From Chionis minor (lineage: Eukaryota; Chordata; Aves; Charadriiformes; Chionididae): a stretch of 64,000 nucleotides of DNA. A program made the position numbers and the translations under genes. Positions 1 to 13,698 of the stretch are shown here, piece by piece; positions within the stretch are counted from its first letter, which is position 1, and each line of letters begins with the position of its first letter. The notes beneath the pieces were generated by a model. The model searched no databases. It was not told the origin of the DNA and worked only from the letters and a program-made list of their open reading frames with translations. The stretch lies in contig VZSF01008169.1 in assembly GCA_013398295.1 (NCBI GenBank), forward strand, positions 868,001-932,000, in the 5' to 3' direction.

Positions 1-2687
1 GCAGACTAAGCAGACAATATTTAACTGGGGAAGGGGGCAAACATTTTTAGTAAGCTTTCAGAATCATTACATATTTGTATAGCTCAGTAGTTTCCCATAT
101 TTTTCCTTTATTTTGCATGCTATGCACAGCCTTTCAGGTCTGTGCTACCCACCTACAGGCGCCTGGACTTCCTCAGCACCACACTGCAGCTTAGTCTGCA
201 TAAAAGATTGATACGTTTGCTGTATATTCTAGATAAGGTAACAGCCCAAATGAGGTCAGTAACATCTGCCTGCTTCAAAATAGGAAAGAACCCTCTTTAG
301 TAATGCATTTAATATATTGACACAAGTGAATACTGGGACATATGAATAAGTCATAAGGAAGCTCTGAGTAACCCCTTGCTATTCCATCAGAAAATAGGGT
401 GGCTACATACTGTTAGGTCACAGGTTACCTTGCATAAATTTCTGCATGAAAAGAATTTCACAGTTTAAGCAACCCCCGATGATGGACAAGACTAGAATCC
501 AGAGCCATGTCTCTTATGAATAAGGTTGAATAGAGTTCTCTTCCATGCACTGATTTTAAAACAGAAGTTATACATGAATTCCAAGTCTGCCACATTGGTA
601 TTTTAGAGTTTTGGAAAGATCTTTAGATTTTCAGCACTGATGTGAGTATTCTAAAACATTGCTAACAACTCAGCTGTCCAACATGCTTCATTCAAGAAAC
701 AAAATAAAAATAAATCACAGTGTTGAATTCAGAAGTAGTTTTACCTGAACGTTCAGAAATGTATGATAATCTAATGGGAAAAAAAAAAAGACCACTCGAG
801 CAAGAATAGTAAGCTACAGATGTAACTTAAAAATCCCCATACAAAGTATAGCCCATATATAATAAAGTTCAAATAATCCTGAATGCCATGACTCATTCCA
901 AAAGTACTTTTTCAATGATTGTGTTAAATATGGAACATGATCCAACTGTGATATGAAATTTAAGCTAGGAGAAAATACACAGAAATCATTTTAGAATCAG
1001 TTATAAAAAAAAAAAAACAGGAAACACTAACATATCCCAGATGTTGAAACACTATGTTCTGCAAAAACTATGCTGTACTACAATAGTAGGTACTCAATAG
1101 ACTATATTAGGTTACATTCTTGTTCTCAGTAGACATTCTCTTGAGAATATGTTTATTAATCAACAGGATGTATAGTACCAGTTTTTTAGGCATATGAGCT
1201 TTCAGAAATTCACCAAGATTCAGACATTCAAGGAGTCAGTAACAGCAAGTCCACAGAAGCACTGCAAAACTGTATCAGCCCATTCTGCTCTTTGAAGCAG
1301 CCAAAATACACAACTCATTTGCCATAACATTATTAAATATGAAATTGGCTAACACAAACTGCTCAGAATAATTTTGGTAACATGGCTTACAATTCCTGTG
1401 AAAAATATCATGACAATTGGTTAATGCAGCTCTTTAGGGCTTTCTTTTAAAAAAGATCATCTGAAAGACTAATTTTTCCTGTGTCTACTTGCAGATTTTT
1501 GACTCTTGAACTGTGTATCTGCTCATTAGAGCAAATGACAATAAAATAAGACAATTAAAAAAATGAGCTTGTTACCTTAAAGGTGGAGATTTGGATTCAT
1601 TTTCAGGTATACCAATATACTAAGACTCTGTCTTAATGTCATCTGAGAGATTTGCAAGAACTGCTAAGTACAGTAGTGAACTCAATTGTTTGATTACCTC
1701 AGTAGAGGAATGCACACGATTAAAGACATAAAACAGACTGAGTTGGAAGAACATATTTCAAAATCAACAGCGAGACAAGGGTTTGCAGACAAGCAATCAA
1801 GTGGAGAATGATGGCTAATAAAGGATGAAGAGTAGTTGTTTCAATGATTTTTGTAAGCCTTGGTAAGGAAAATAATTCAACAAGACACTGAAGGAGCAGT
1901 AACAGTATTGCTCTCAAGTCAAGAGACCCCTCTATCATGAAAGTCAAGAGAAAAGCAACTTTCAAGGAAACCGCATAATCAACCGTGAAGGCACAAGATT
2001 TTTAAAAAAAAAAAGCCACCACCCTGAAGGAGACTTCTTTTCAAAACGCAACAATGTCAGAAACAAATTAAATAAAAAAAAAAACAGATTAATAGAGGAT
2101 GGATGGCGCAATTTAGCTCAACATTGAAAAGTTCCAGTTGCACCCCTGTTGCATAGACAAAGAGGCCAAAAAGTTCCCATCTCCAAGATCTGCAGAGGTC
2201 AACGTGGAAAGAAGTGCCAAATACAACATCTAGTACATGTTGACTCATCTAACCACACACCTGCATAATCTTTGCTTTTCCTCTTTTCAAAACCAGAGCC
2301 TGCCTAGAAAATTATAAGGTTAAAATAATTATAAAATTAACCTCGCTATAAAATACGGTTCCAGGGTTCTTCAAGTATTACCTGTTTGGGGCTGGGCTGC
2401 TGATTCCAGCTCAGCATGGCAATATTTAATAAGGCTACTATGCAATCTCTATACACCACTGGTATTGCAAAAAGGGATTTCTGCATGGGAACCGTGTTGC
2501 AAAGGGGAAAAAACATCCTGTAATCATGCAAATGGGCCCCCTAAGAATACAAAAACGGAAGTCACTCAGTTTGATCTCTCATGATGACTTAGCTAGTGTA
2601 CAAAACACAGAGAAATCACCGTCATCCAGAGTTGCCTGCTACGTACTGTTCTAAATGACACACAGCTTACTCAATCTCACAAATGAC

Positions 2688-2750
2688 CAAAAAAAAAAAA
2701 ACAACAAACAAAAAAAACCCCACACCACACACCCCCACAAAACCCAGAAG
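2688..2750. repeat. A-rich tract with C interruptions
   Basis: A run of 12 A, then AAC and AAACCCC words grading into CACACACC and CCCCCAC. It lies in the ATRNL1 intron. Confidence 0.7.
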
Positions 2751-5700
2751 ATTTACAGTCTTTATACTGGGTTTATCTGCTATGTCTGCCAGCTTTTTCT
2801 AGTTAGATGTTTCCATTCCCTTTCAAATTTCTTTAATCCACTGATCTTAGTGTCACAGTTAATGAGCATGTAAAAATACATCAACAGCAAGTTTTAAAAA
2901 CTCTCTGAAGCCGATTTATTTTCTCTTTACAAGCGTGGGTGGAGGGTTCCTTCTGTAATAAGCTGTATCTCTTTGCTTTTGACAAGAAATAAAGATTGAA
3001 ATGTAAATCAACAAAAAGGCACAAAAGTGATAAGTTTGTATTTCAGAATTACACTGACATAAAAACTTCCATTTCCTTTGGATTACAGCGCAGATCAGTT
3101 GGGGGTGGGGGAGATGGGGTGTTTAATGATTTGCGAGTAAACAAAAGAACCTCTCTTGAAAAACTGTACAGTTCACCGTGCAAAACTGAGGTGTGGATAC
3201 ATTATGCAAGTATTTTTTTTTTCATTCATACTTTTTCAGGAGAGCAATGTTCATGAAAATCAGGTGATTGTGAACAGAATAGACAGTTTAATACTTTCTC
3301 CTCTATAAACATTATTGTTGCTCAGAGAAGGGATTTGGTAAAAAAAAATAAAATCACATAATTCGTTAGAAGTGTCTCCTCCACCACACAATTCCAACAT
3401 AAATACTTATTTTGGCAACTTAGCAACCAAAGATATTAAAGCAGATGTAACAGGTGCATAAGCACTTAACCATAGGGCCATTGCTGGAGCATATAACAGC
3501 ACCAAAGCTTTTCATATTGGACAAATTGCATAATTACTTTTTAAGTACCAAGTGTAACTAATTAGCACTTTTTAAGCCAGTATATATGATCCTTATGTCT
3601 TGGATATTTCCATTTAAATTTTCCATCAGCAACTACTTTTCTAGTGCAGAGAAAAAATTACCAAGAAGAAGGAAGAGTAATATACATGCATGATGTACCA
3701 GTATCAATTTGAGTTTCCATACACACATAATAGAAAAGCCAAAGCAGCTGTACATACTCATTAGCACTCCAGCTGTAATCTGAGATGAAGATTAGTCAAA
3801 TACACTGATTAAATTGTTACCTTTAATAACTAGGCAAGCACAGAAATAATTCATCTTTACAAACTACTTTGCAAAATACATGCCATGGGATCATAAACCT
3901 GTGATAAGTAGATATTATTTCTTTGTTATTGCCAGTTGGAACTTGCTCTCTGAGTGACTGCTAGTGTTTGTTCACTTCATGGCATCTTATGAAATATTTG
4001 TTTAATTTACACAATTAATAATTAAGATAATTGATAGCAAAGTGGGAAGTAATATAGAATGTGTATATTTCTAGTATTATTCAGCACAATTATTTTTCTG
4101 TTCTAAATAATTAAAATTTATGGAGCAATGGAGATGAACCTTGTACTATTTAACTTACAGCCAACATGAAAATTGCTTTTGAGGTAGAAATTCAAGTCAG
4201 AATTAAAATACTGCCCAAATTTTAAGAGAGGCTAAAATCCTTATATCTAATGAGGAACTCTAAACGAGCCTTGAATTACCTAAGACCTAATTAAATCCTA
4301 AGAGATAAACTGGGATGCTGCGATTATAATCTGTAACTTTGTCAGCATTACCTCCTGCTCTAATTCCACTTTTTTTTTTTATTAAGGAATGTTTACATGA
4401 CAAGGCAAGTCAACTATAAAACCAGAACATCTTAACTTTAATGTGTAACACTTATAATCCTAGAACTGCCAATTCTTGTCCAAATTTTAAAAAATAATGT
4501 GAGAATTATTCCTTAGCTGAGAAGCTAAGGAAGGTTTGTTAGACCATTTGTTTGTATGACCACATATATATTTATAATTGCAAACTTGTCAATAGGCAAA
4601 AACATCAGGAAGCATGAGGCAACAGGAGTTAGAGATAACACTAAACAAAACAAACGTTCAACAGTTTTCACTCAGGATGGTGGATGTAAAGTATTATTTT
4701 ATAAAAGCAAGACAGCTCACAGAAATAAGTGTATAGATAATTGGATGATATCACAATTTTAGTAGTAAGAAAATTCAAAGAACTTGCTGTCCCACCAGAA
4801 CAGAGACAAAAATCTCTATGCAAGAACACTGGGAAACAAAAGACCAAGAACATTAACTTGCAAGTTAAGCGGCAGGCACTTTATTAAACACATTAAATTA
4901 TACCATTTGTCATATTCTAGCAAATATTGTACCTAAATTTAATGCAAAAAGGAAAGGAATTGCTCAGAATTAATAGAACCTATTAGCCTAGCTTCTCATT
5001 ATTCTGTATTCATAGTTTAATCTAAAAATATGGATGTGAGGGGAAAGTAGAATAAAACGCATCATAAATTTATTAACATCACTCACTTTATCTTCGATAA
5101 AGCAACTATAAAGAAAATTACCATTATATGAAGACTCAGTAATAAGCTGTGCAACTAGTTAAACTGGAGAGCAAGTTCATATAAGAACCATAACGCAAGT
5201 AACAAGCTGAGACCAACAGGTTGCCCACAATAAAAAAAATAAATATCTCAGCCTATATGGGAATTAACACTGAATAGCAGAGGTAGGCAAAAAGCTGATT
5301 TTCAAAAGATACTTAAAAATGACGGCACAATGTGCCAGTGCAATTTATTCATGGCATGATGTTATTCATACTGTTCAAGATAAATATACGTGCCATGCAA
5401 AGAGCCAGGTGACATTAATGCTTGACTAACAGAGAAGAGATTAAATTCAGTAATTTAGTCGGTAAAATCATGCTCTTAGAACTGAGGAGAATAATTTCAA
5501 CTAGTCCACTTGAAAAGCAAGAAGATAATGAAAACAACAGCAGAATGACTATATGCCACCAATGGGATACAGCCAGAAAAAAAGAGAAGTGATCCTACAG
5601 CGTGGGATTTGCAGAGATCAGGCAGTGATCCAGATGTGGGACTTCCAGAAGCAGTCAGGCAGAAATAGTATCACACCACAGGAGACGGGCAAAGCCATAT

Positions 5701-6423
5701 CCAGGAGACAAAATAGAAAAGATTAAACTGGAACATGAACAGAGAATGTTATTTGAGCAACGAGAAGAAATAAGAGCCTAGTAAGAATACACTCACTCAT
5801 CCTCACATAACGAAGTCCAAGGTAAAAATATGACTCTGTGCATACAAAGTGAGCAAAAGGAAAAGCAAATGGAGAGAGAACAGCTCTTTTGGCTAAGTGA
5901 TAATATGCGCACAAAAATAGACAAGTATCAAGGAAATTGCATGAACAAATTTAGAGGAACAGTCTAAATTCAGATAGTTAGAAATGTGAGACTTAAGAAC
6001 CTTTGAACATGTTTATGGCATATTTAGCTACAAAATACCACCATTTCACTCCATAGAGTTTGGGACTATTGCATAAGTAATGAATTTACTAAAGATGCTT
6101 TTATCTCAATCATCTCTACAAAGTCAATAAGGCATGCTTTTAAAAAGCATCTGCTCAAGTTGTTTGCAGAGTTTTGGGGTAGTTTTTTGTTCTTTTTTTT
6201 TTTTTAAACACATAACACTCCCACTGTATAACATGGCCCTGAGTATAATACTGTGCTTGCCACATATAGGTAGCTAAGGCTTTATTTTACTGCAATTATT
6301 AAAAAAACAGAAGCATTATATTATCTTTTCACACAGGTTTTAAGCCCCTGTAAACAACTAATGCCTTTGCCCCAAAACCAGTATACATGGACCACTGCAG
6401 TAATCTTGCAAAGGTGGGGGAAC

Positions 6424-6480
6424 GGGGAGGGGGGGGGGGGGGAAAGAAGGAGGAANNNNNNNNNNNNNNGGGGGAAAGAG
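6424..6480. repeat. Poly-G / purine tract spanning the gap
   Basis: G4, A, then 14 G, AG-rich bases, the gap, five or more G and further AG-rich bases. The tract is strongly strand-asymmetric (G on +) and is a potential quadruplex or triplex former. Confidence 0.8.
6456..6469. other. Assembly gap (14 N)
   Basis: Fourteen Ns sit between a run of 14 G followed by AG-rich sequence on the left and a further G run on the right. The gap is therefore inside a G-rich, purine-only tract, and its stated length may not be real. Confidence 0.95.
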
Positions 6481-7214
6481 AGATGAACCCTTTGCAGAGA
6501 TGTCAGCAGTCAGCAATTTCACTCACTCTGGCTAGTAACACCAGACAGAAATCTGGAGGGAAAGGAAGAAGAGAGTAGCTTGTAGACTGAAGTAGGTTAA
6601 AAGCAGTATTCAAGCCTAAACTGCAACTCAAAATGCTTAGTCTTGGGCTGTCCAGTCCTGAAAACAGCTATTCTGAACAGCCACCTTATTTTTTTCCCCC
6701 CATTGCCGCTTGAGAACTCTTCGACAGCTGTGCTTCCAGGCATTCATAAAGGGACTTAATTGGCTGTATGCAATCGGACATCATGCCTACCCTGACATAT
6801 GAATCTACCTAACTCACTCCTCAGAGATCTTGATAGGCAATCTGGGAACACAGCTAACAGCAATGCAGTGGCAGTCATTTTATTTTAAATATGAGCACAT
6901 AAAGAGAAGATGAAACTCTTCCTCCTCCTCCCCACTCCCATTCAGCAGCGCCACGACCAGCGACACTAACCCCAGATAAGGGAAGCTCTGCAGAACTCAC
7001 ATAGCTGCTTCAAGTCCAAGAACCAACAGCATGGAACCTGGACTTTCATGTAGACTCTAGAAAATTCTATTTTCAAGTATATTTGTATATACATACATAG
7101 ATATACAAGTAGATACACATATATAAAGATTTGGTTTAGAAATATTTAGCTTTCATATGCAAGACTTCACCTCTAAGCTCATACAAATCCCTGCTGCTTT
7201 ACAGACAAGCGTTT

Positions 7215-7284
7215 TTAATTAATCCCAACTTGCCCGCCTTCTTAATTAATCCCAACTTGCCAGAATGTTGAGAAGGCAGGCAAG
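7215..7284. repeat. 20-bp direct repeat plus 14-bp inverted repeat
   Basis: A 20-bp unit beginning TTAATTAATCCC occurs exactly twice, at 7215-7234 and 7242-7261 (period 27). The arm at 7229-7242 pairs with 7271-7284 with one mismatch, leaving a 28-base loop. It looks like a small local duplication with a foldback. No mobile-element ends are recognisable around it. Confidence 0.75.
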
Positions 7285-10200
7285 TCATTAGAAAAATCAA
7301 AGCACTTGAAAAGGAAGAAAAAAAAAAAGGGGGGGACTACAGTACTTCAGGAACTAGGCATCATCAAGAAGCTTCACGTTAAAATAAAAATTCACAAGCT
7401 GAGGCAAAAGCACCTAGCAATTTTAAAAGCTTATATTTAAATAAAAGGAAATTACAAAGTCTACAAATGACAACTATGAATTAACATCCTACAAGGACTA
7501 AATAATTTTCATTTATCCTACAGCAAATGTGTTAGAAATTGAAAACAGCAATTATTGTTGTAATGCCCAATATCGTCCTAGGAAAGCTCAACCATAATAG
7601 AAACAATAAAGAAACCTCAACATTTATGTTGATTCAAACTTGACGGCTCTAATATTTGATGGTCTCATAAATTACAACTCCCTGCTGCCCTGTCCCCTCC
7701 TCCATGAGGCTCGGAGTTACCTCTTTACCCAATTGATTGGGGTTATAACTTTTTAGCAGTTTCAGACAACTGCAACATTCATCTAGAAAAGAAAAGAAAT
7801 TTTAAAAAGATAAACTAACAGAGCTTTGATAACTGGAGAATTATAAATTAAAAACATACTTTACAAATCCTGTTTATTTTCTCCTATTAATAAATCACTA
7901 ATTTTATCTTAAGCTTAGAATAATAGTCCAGTCATTACTTTGACATATCATTTCGGTGAAATAGCTGTGTAATGGTGGTGAAGACCATCATCAGTGAGCT
8001 GGTGGTTCACACTTGTAAATTTGTATCCAGAGCAAGCATGCTCCAGTATCACTGAATTCCCTCCACAAAGAAACCACACAACTTGTAGCTCCAGAATTAG
8101 AGGTTAGAAACAATCTGATGTTGTCAGTCTCCTAAATTGTGATGATCCAAAATCAAAGCAGAACTCTAGTGGGGCTGCATAGTTTCTTTTCCTTCCATGT
8201 AGTAGAGAACTGAGGTGAGCATAAGTCCTTATAAGAGATTTAAAAGTAGCTGATAGAAATCTAAGTCATAAAAAAAGCAAAGCATTTTATTTCAGCACTT
8301 ACACAAACTAGGGAGGAGCCAGCTCAAAAACCCCCCAAAGCTACAGTAGTTAAGACATGACAAAGCATAGGTAAAGTCTTAGCTACGCTATGACGTCTTC
8401 TGTCATTTAGACATTGTTTTCTTTATATGTAAATTGTCATTTACAACTATTATTTAAGTTAAAGGAAATGCAGCATAACTACTTGGTTCTACATTTCATA
8501 AGTACTGCATTGCTTGTGTAGCTTAGTAACAAAAAACTTCCCGTCTTTTATCCGTTAATTTCTAATGCTATTTGTTTCCTCCCCCTCTTCAGTCCACCTC
8601 CCCACCCCCATTAGATCATGCAATTAAATCTGTTTATGACATAATAAGCAGTTTAATCACAACGCAGCAATACAAAACAAATTCATAACTTCTCTGCAGA
8701 TTTATGCAGCAGTAAAAGATATAGGAAAAGAAATCATACAATGTATTGTAAAGGCAATAATAAAACCTCTAAAGTATTTTTCATAGAAATGAAATTCTCA
8801 AACTCAGTATCACATAGCAGTTTTTAAATAGGGACAATCCCTAAGTACTCATTTCAGAGCTTTCAAAAAAATCAATTTGATTACCATTTTGCAAGGGAGT
8901 TTTTTTGATTGATTGTTTTACATTTTTTCCCCTCAAAGTTCCATGATGATCTTGCATTCATTGATTGTTGGGCATTTACTTGCTTTCAGATTGCTTTACC
9001 CTAAGATTCAATATCTCAGGAAGAAACAAACCCAGACTATCATCAAATACTGAGTTTTAATTCATCCAGATCATCGCACTCTCTCAGGCTCCACTTTGAA
9101 AAATTCAATTATAATATAATCTGACCATTACCAGTTCATAGTGGTTTGATAACCATGGTTTGTGTATCCAGCCAAACAAATAGGAAAAGCTATACAAAAA
9201 ACTACTTGAAAATAATCAAGTTTTTCTGAGAAAGTTGGCATTTATCCACAGGAACACTAGATAAGCAAATAAAGCTCTATGCGTAAATTACCTGAACATT
9301 ACATAGACTAAATGTTATTCTTCTAAGAATAACAAGGGAGACAAGGCGATTAATGCAGAGTCACAACTGAGTGCTAGCCATTGCACCCTGGTCTATGTGA
9401 TGCTTAAAGAATAATACAGTTGTATATGGGAAGGATCTACAACTGGCGTATGAAAGGCCCTGCCTCGGGCTTTTTGTCCAGAATAAAATAAGAAACTATA
9501 CCTTCTCGAGGCACAGATGGGAAAAGTTTCCCACTCTGAAAGGCTGACTGAAGTGGCGCTAAGAACACTCACAGGACCCTTTGCAAAGACCTTCCTCGGT
9601 CTTTGAACTGGCCAGAGCAACCCCCTCAACTGAATTCTTCCAAATAGAGCAAGACCCCTTGCAGCTGAGACGTCTGCTAAAAATGGCAGTTCCAGATAGC
9701 AGGATCTGCATTACCCAATTATCCAAAGTATAGATTTATAGTTGAATAAGGAAAGCTGATGGAATCTATTGTTCTTCACAAACGTCACTTCTTTTCTATT
9801 TTTTTTTTTTTAAACACCTCCAATGCAAAAAACTTGAAATCTTTGGCAGGTGTTCAGTTACCAGACATCTGAATCAGAAATGGCCATCTACATATAATGA
9901 AAAGATTTCTGGCTTAAAGCTTTAGCTGCTGATACTTGTTGATCAGATGTGTTCGTCAAGTTATATTATACAAAAGGCCTTTCAATTCTTACAGTCCTCC
10001 AAAGTCAGTTGATCAGACACATAAAAAAAGCAGAATTCCACTTCAGATGGTCCCGGCACCACTAAATCAGACAACTAAGTGCACTCTTCTAAGTGTCCAA
10101 GTGTTATCAAAGACTGTTGCTCAATTCCTAGAACATCAAGTCACATCTAGTACCAACAACAGAAAAGATCATTTGAGAAATAAGTGTCTCCCATGACACT

Positions 10201-10340
10201 GGTAATTTCAGACATTCCTGACAAACACATATACCACTGCTATTTTACTGCAAACAGAAGGAGAATTAATAAAAGAAGATGTTGCAGTGGTTCAATGAAG
10301 CAACATAAACAGGTTTAAACAGATACAGAATCAAGTATTA

Positions 10341-10728
10341 GGCTGAGAGAGTTGCATTCTTCAGCCTGGAGAAGACTCCAGGAAGACCTTCCAGCAGCTT
10401 TCCGGTATCTGAAGGGGGCTACAGGAAAGATGGGGAGGGGCTTTTTACAAGGGCATGTAGTGACAGCATGAGGGGTAATGGCTTTAAACTGGAAGAGGGG
10501 AGATTTAGATCAGCTCTCAGGAAGAAATTTTTCACCGTGAGGGTGGTGAGGCACTGGAACAGGTTGCGCAGGGAAGCTGTGGTTGTCCCATCCCTGGAAG
10601 CGTTCAAGGCCATACTGGATGGGGCTTTGAGCAATCTCATCTAGTGGGAGGTGTCCTGGACCATCGCAGGGGGCTGGAACTGGATGATCTTTAAGGTCCC
10701 TTCCAATCCAAAGCATTCTACAATTCAT
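10341..10728 (+). mobile_element. CR1 LINE, 3' end, 5'-truncated
   Basis: This matches the 3' end of avian CR1. It begins in the ORF2 C-terminal coding region (the RLREL-like segment), passes through the conserved stretch where sense translation resembles FFTVRVV..HWN, and ends with the typical GATGATCTTTAAGGTCCCTTCCAA motif region and a degenerate tail. Frameshifts and stops break the reading frame. It is inserted in ATRNL1 intron 1, antisense to the gene, and is dead by 5' truncation. Confidence 0.92.
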
Positions 10729-12429
10729 CTGCCATGCTAGTTGTACGAGAAAACCCACACTTATTCGAAGACTTTTTTCTCCTACCCTTCAGCATATTAC
10801 AATATATAACATATATACATATAACAATATAACCCTACATCGAAAAACAACATTCATTTGAATATTTTTTCTTCTGCACTCTTCATCATAAATTCAAAAA
10901 ACAACTACTTCAAAATAACAGTAACACACCATAGGCCAGTTATTGTTTTGTTCTTCAAGTGCCCATTCTGTTCCATGGTAAGATTCTAATTTCTGCAACA
11001 AACACAGCAAAGCTCCCAGAGATTTCATAAGAGCAACTGTTCTTATTTTTCTAAAGAAGCCTCTGACAAGGATAAATTAAAAATATTTTTAAGAGAGAAT
11101 AGGAAATCCTACTCGACCAGCAGCTAGCACTTCCCTTTCTTTACATGCATAAAACATGCTCCAGGAGAACATTCTCTTGGATGTCGCTAACTCAAGGAAA
11201 ATATTTGGAACCAGAGTCCTAACTAAAAGCAGACAGTTACTCATTATTTTTCCTTTTGAGTGCAACACTAACGTAATGAAATCATACCTAGGAGAACTAT
11301 TTGTGTAATAAAGGCATTCTTAGTACAGGACAACACCTTAACAGCTTGATTCTTAAAGTATCAAGAAGATAAATACAGTCCCCAGCAGTTCATTAGGTCA
11401 AAAGATTACATCATTAGCTTACTACTTATTTGTATAATTTAAAAATCCCTCTAAAATGGACTGATTGTATCCAGCCACACAAACTTCAAAAGCACATGGC
11501 CCAAAGTATCACAAACACTGATTGTCAGTGTCCTTCTTCCCTACTATTATCCTGACATTCTTTTATTGGGAAATCATTTTTTTCTTCATTTTGTTGTAAT
11601 TTAAAAAAAGACGACAAGCACAATAGATAAAGTAACTCAATATTCTACAACATAACAAGGTGATGCATATGTACATACATGCACATTATATATTTAAAAA
11701 TGCAGGATAACAAATATTCCACCACCTATACATGAAAGATACATTATTATCATATACACATAATTCTAGGAGTCTGATTCTCCATTCTATTATACGAGTT
11801 TCCTGAAGTTTACCTTCAAATTAAGCAACAAACCCTAGAGAGATTAATTACAACATCTTATGGCTATAGCAAATGAGTCAGGCCTGCAGTCTAATTGCAA
11901 ATTAAATGAAATATTTATATTAATTTTATCCTACAACTGTTGATAAGCCCATGAATGCTTTCCAACAGTGCATACCTTCATAAAAGTTAACCTGTCTCCA
12001 AAAACAAGAATTGCTTCCCACCCTGAGTCAATTACAAGTCAAAAATCCTATTTTGTGAACATGCTCATTTCACCTGTTTCTACAACACTCCTTACTTTGC
12101 ATAGTCATCTCCTTAGAGACTTCCTTTCAAATCCCACCTCCAGCAAATACTTCTGTAAGTACATGAAACTTCTGAACTGAGTTTGTGATCCACACAGCTT
12201 CTGAAAATTAGTTTCTGAAGAAGTCTATTTCCCTCTCCCAAAACTTCAACATGATTAATTAGATGAGCAAATACATAGTATTTCTGATATTCAGACATCA
12301 CATATATCCACAAGGCTATGCAATTTTCTCTTTGCTGCCTGAGTGATGAACTTAAGAGTCGTAAAACATACATGCACACAAACCCTGAAGAACCACATAA
12401 GTGAATCTGGACTAATTAAAATTCAAAAT

Positions 12430-12445
12430 GGGGGGGGGGGGGGGG
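12430..12445. repeat. Poly-G run of 16
   Basis: An uninterrupted run of 16 G on the + strand between AAAAT and AATTC, in the ATRNL1 intron. Length polymorphism and sequencing error are likely. Confidence 0.9.
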
Positions 12446-13604
12446 AATTCTTTCTGATACTCTTAAGCACACACAATACCCTCCAAAACTCTCATACCTG
12501 TTATGAAAAAAATCCATCCTTAGGATTCACAGCAGCAAGCAGGCCAGATGTATGCAGCCTGTAACCCAAATTACCATCAAATCTAGTACAGGGATGCCTT
12601 GAACTATACTACCAGCTTATGCTGTTGGGCACATGCACAACAGAAACATGTAATGCTAGTCTGCGTTGACCAAAATATGCAACTTCTTCTGCACAGCAGC
12701 ATCCTTACACATGAACCTGCTAACCACAGTTCCATAATTTCCTTCAGAGCCATGGTTTGCAGGCTCCCAGACATTTCCATCCAGATTTTTAATAGCATTT
12801 TCCATTTTCCACTTTTCTATGGAAGCGATAAGACCATCTTCTTAACTATGAGGCAAGTACATCCTCCCCAATAAGAATGTAATGAGCAAATGACAGAGAG
12901 TTCAACGAGGGTGATCAGCTGTCCTTAAACACACAAAACCCACAAAATAAAGGCATCCCATCATTTAAATTATATCACCAGAACACATATACTTCATAAA
13001 CACATGATATACTGAAGATGAGCTTGCATAACTTGTTATCTTGTAGGCTGACATCATCTCAGAAAGCCTCCTAAATACTTCTGGTCTGTTAAAAAACAAA
13101 CAAACAACAAAACGCAAGCAACAAAAAAAACCCCAAACACACACACAAAAAACCACACACAGGAAAAAGAAATTTAGAAATTGAAAGACAGAAGCTCAAC
13201 TGAAAAACATAATCATCAGAAAGTTCTCAACATGGAGGAACAAGCCAAAATTGCTGCTTCTTAAAATGTGCAGATTTTTAAACATAGGATACCTGAGAAT
13301 TTCCTTCATGAAAGTGTTGTTTTATTCAAAAAACAGTATGCCTTCAAGTAGCACCAGAATAAGCGATACAATGCACTGAAGTCTAAGCCTCCAATGGCAT
13401 AAATATAAGAACAACAAAGAATCTTCTACTAAAAGTCTTGTGTGGCTATGCTTATACTCAAAAAAATTGTTATATATTAATTTTGTCATTCTCCCAGCCT
13501 TGAAGCACAGTAATTTACCTCCAAACCCAGTAAATTACACCTAGACAATAAGGAAACTTGTAGATTAGAAAGTTGCAACATAAACTAGAATATCATACAT
13601 TGCC

Positions 13605-13698
13605 CTTTTGCCAAGAAAGGTTGGACTAGATGATCTTTTGCCAAGAAAGTTGGACCAGATGATCTTTGAGGTCCCTTCCAACTTGTTATTCTGTTATT
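13605..13698 (+). mobile_element. CR1 LINE 3'-end fragment with internal 30-bp duplication
   Basis: The segment around 13651-13698 is the last part of a CR1 3' UTR (GATGATCTTTGAGGTCCC type) with an ATTCTGTTATT tail. Directly upstream, about 30 bp (13605-13634) is repeated at 13635-13663 with one indel and one substitution, giving two copies of the TTGGAC(T/C)AGATGAT motif. Confidence 0.7.

Noticed and set aside
9393..9629. 78-codon minus-strand frame in less AT-rich DNA, considered as a further ATRNL1 exon or LTR
   Set aside because: The translation does not resemble any ATRNL1 domain, and no LTR ends or splice-site pair fit.
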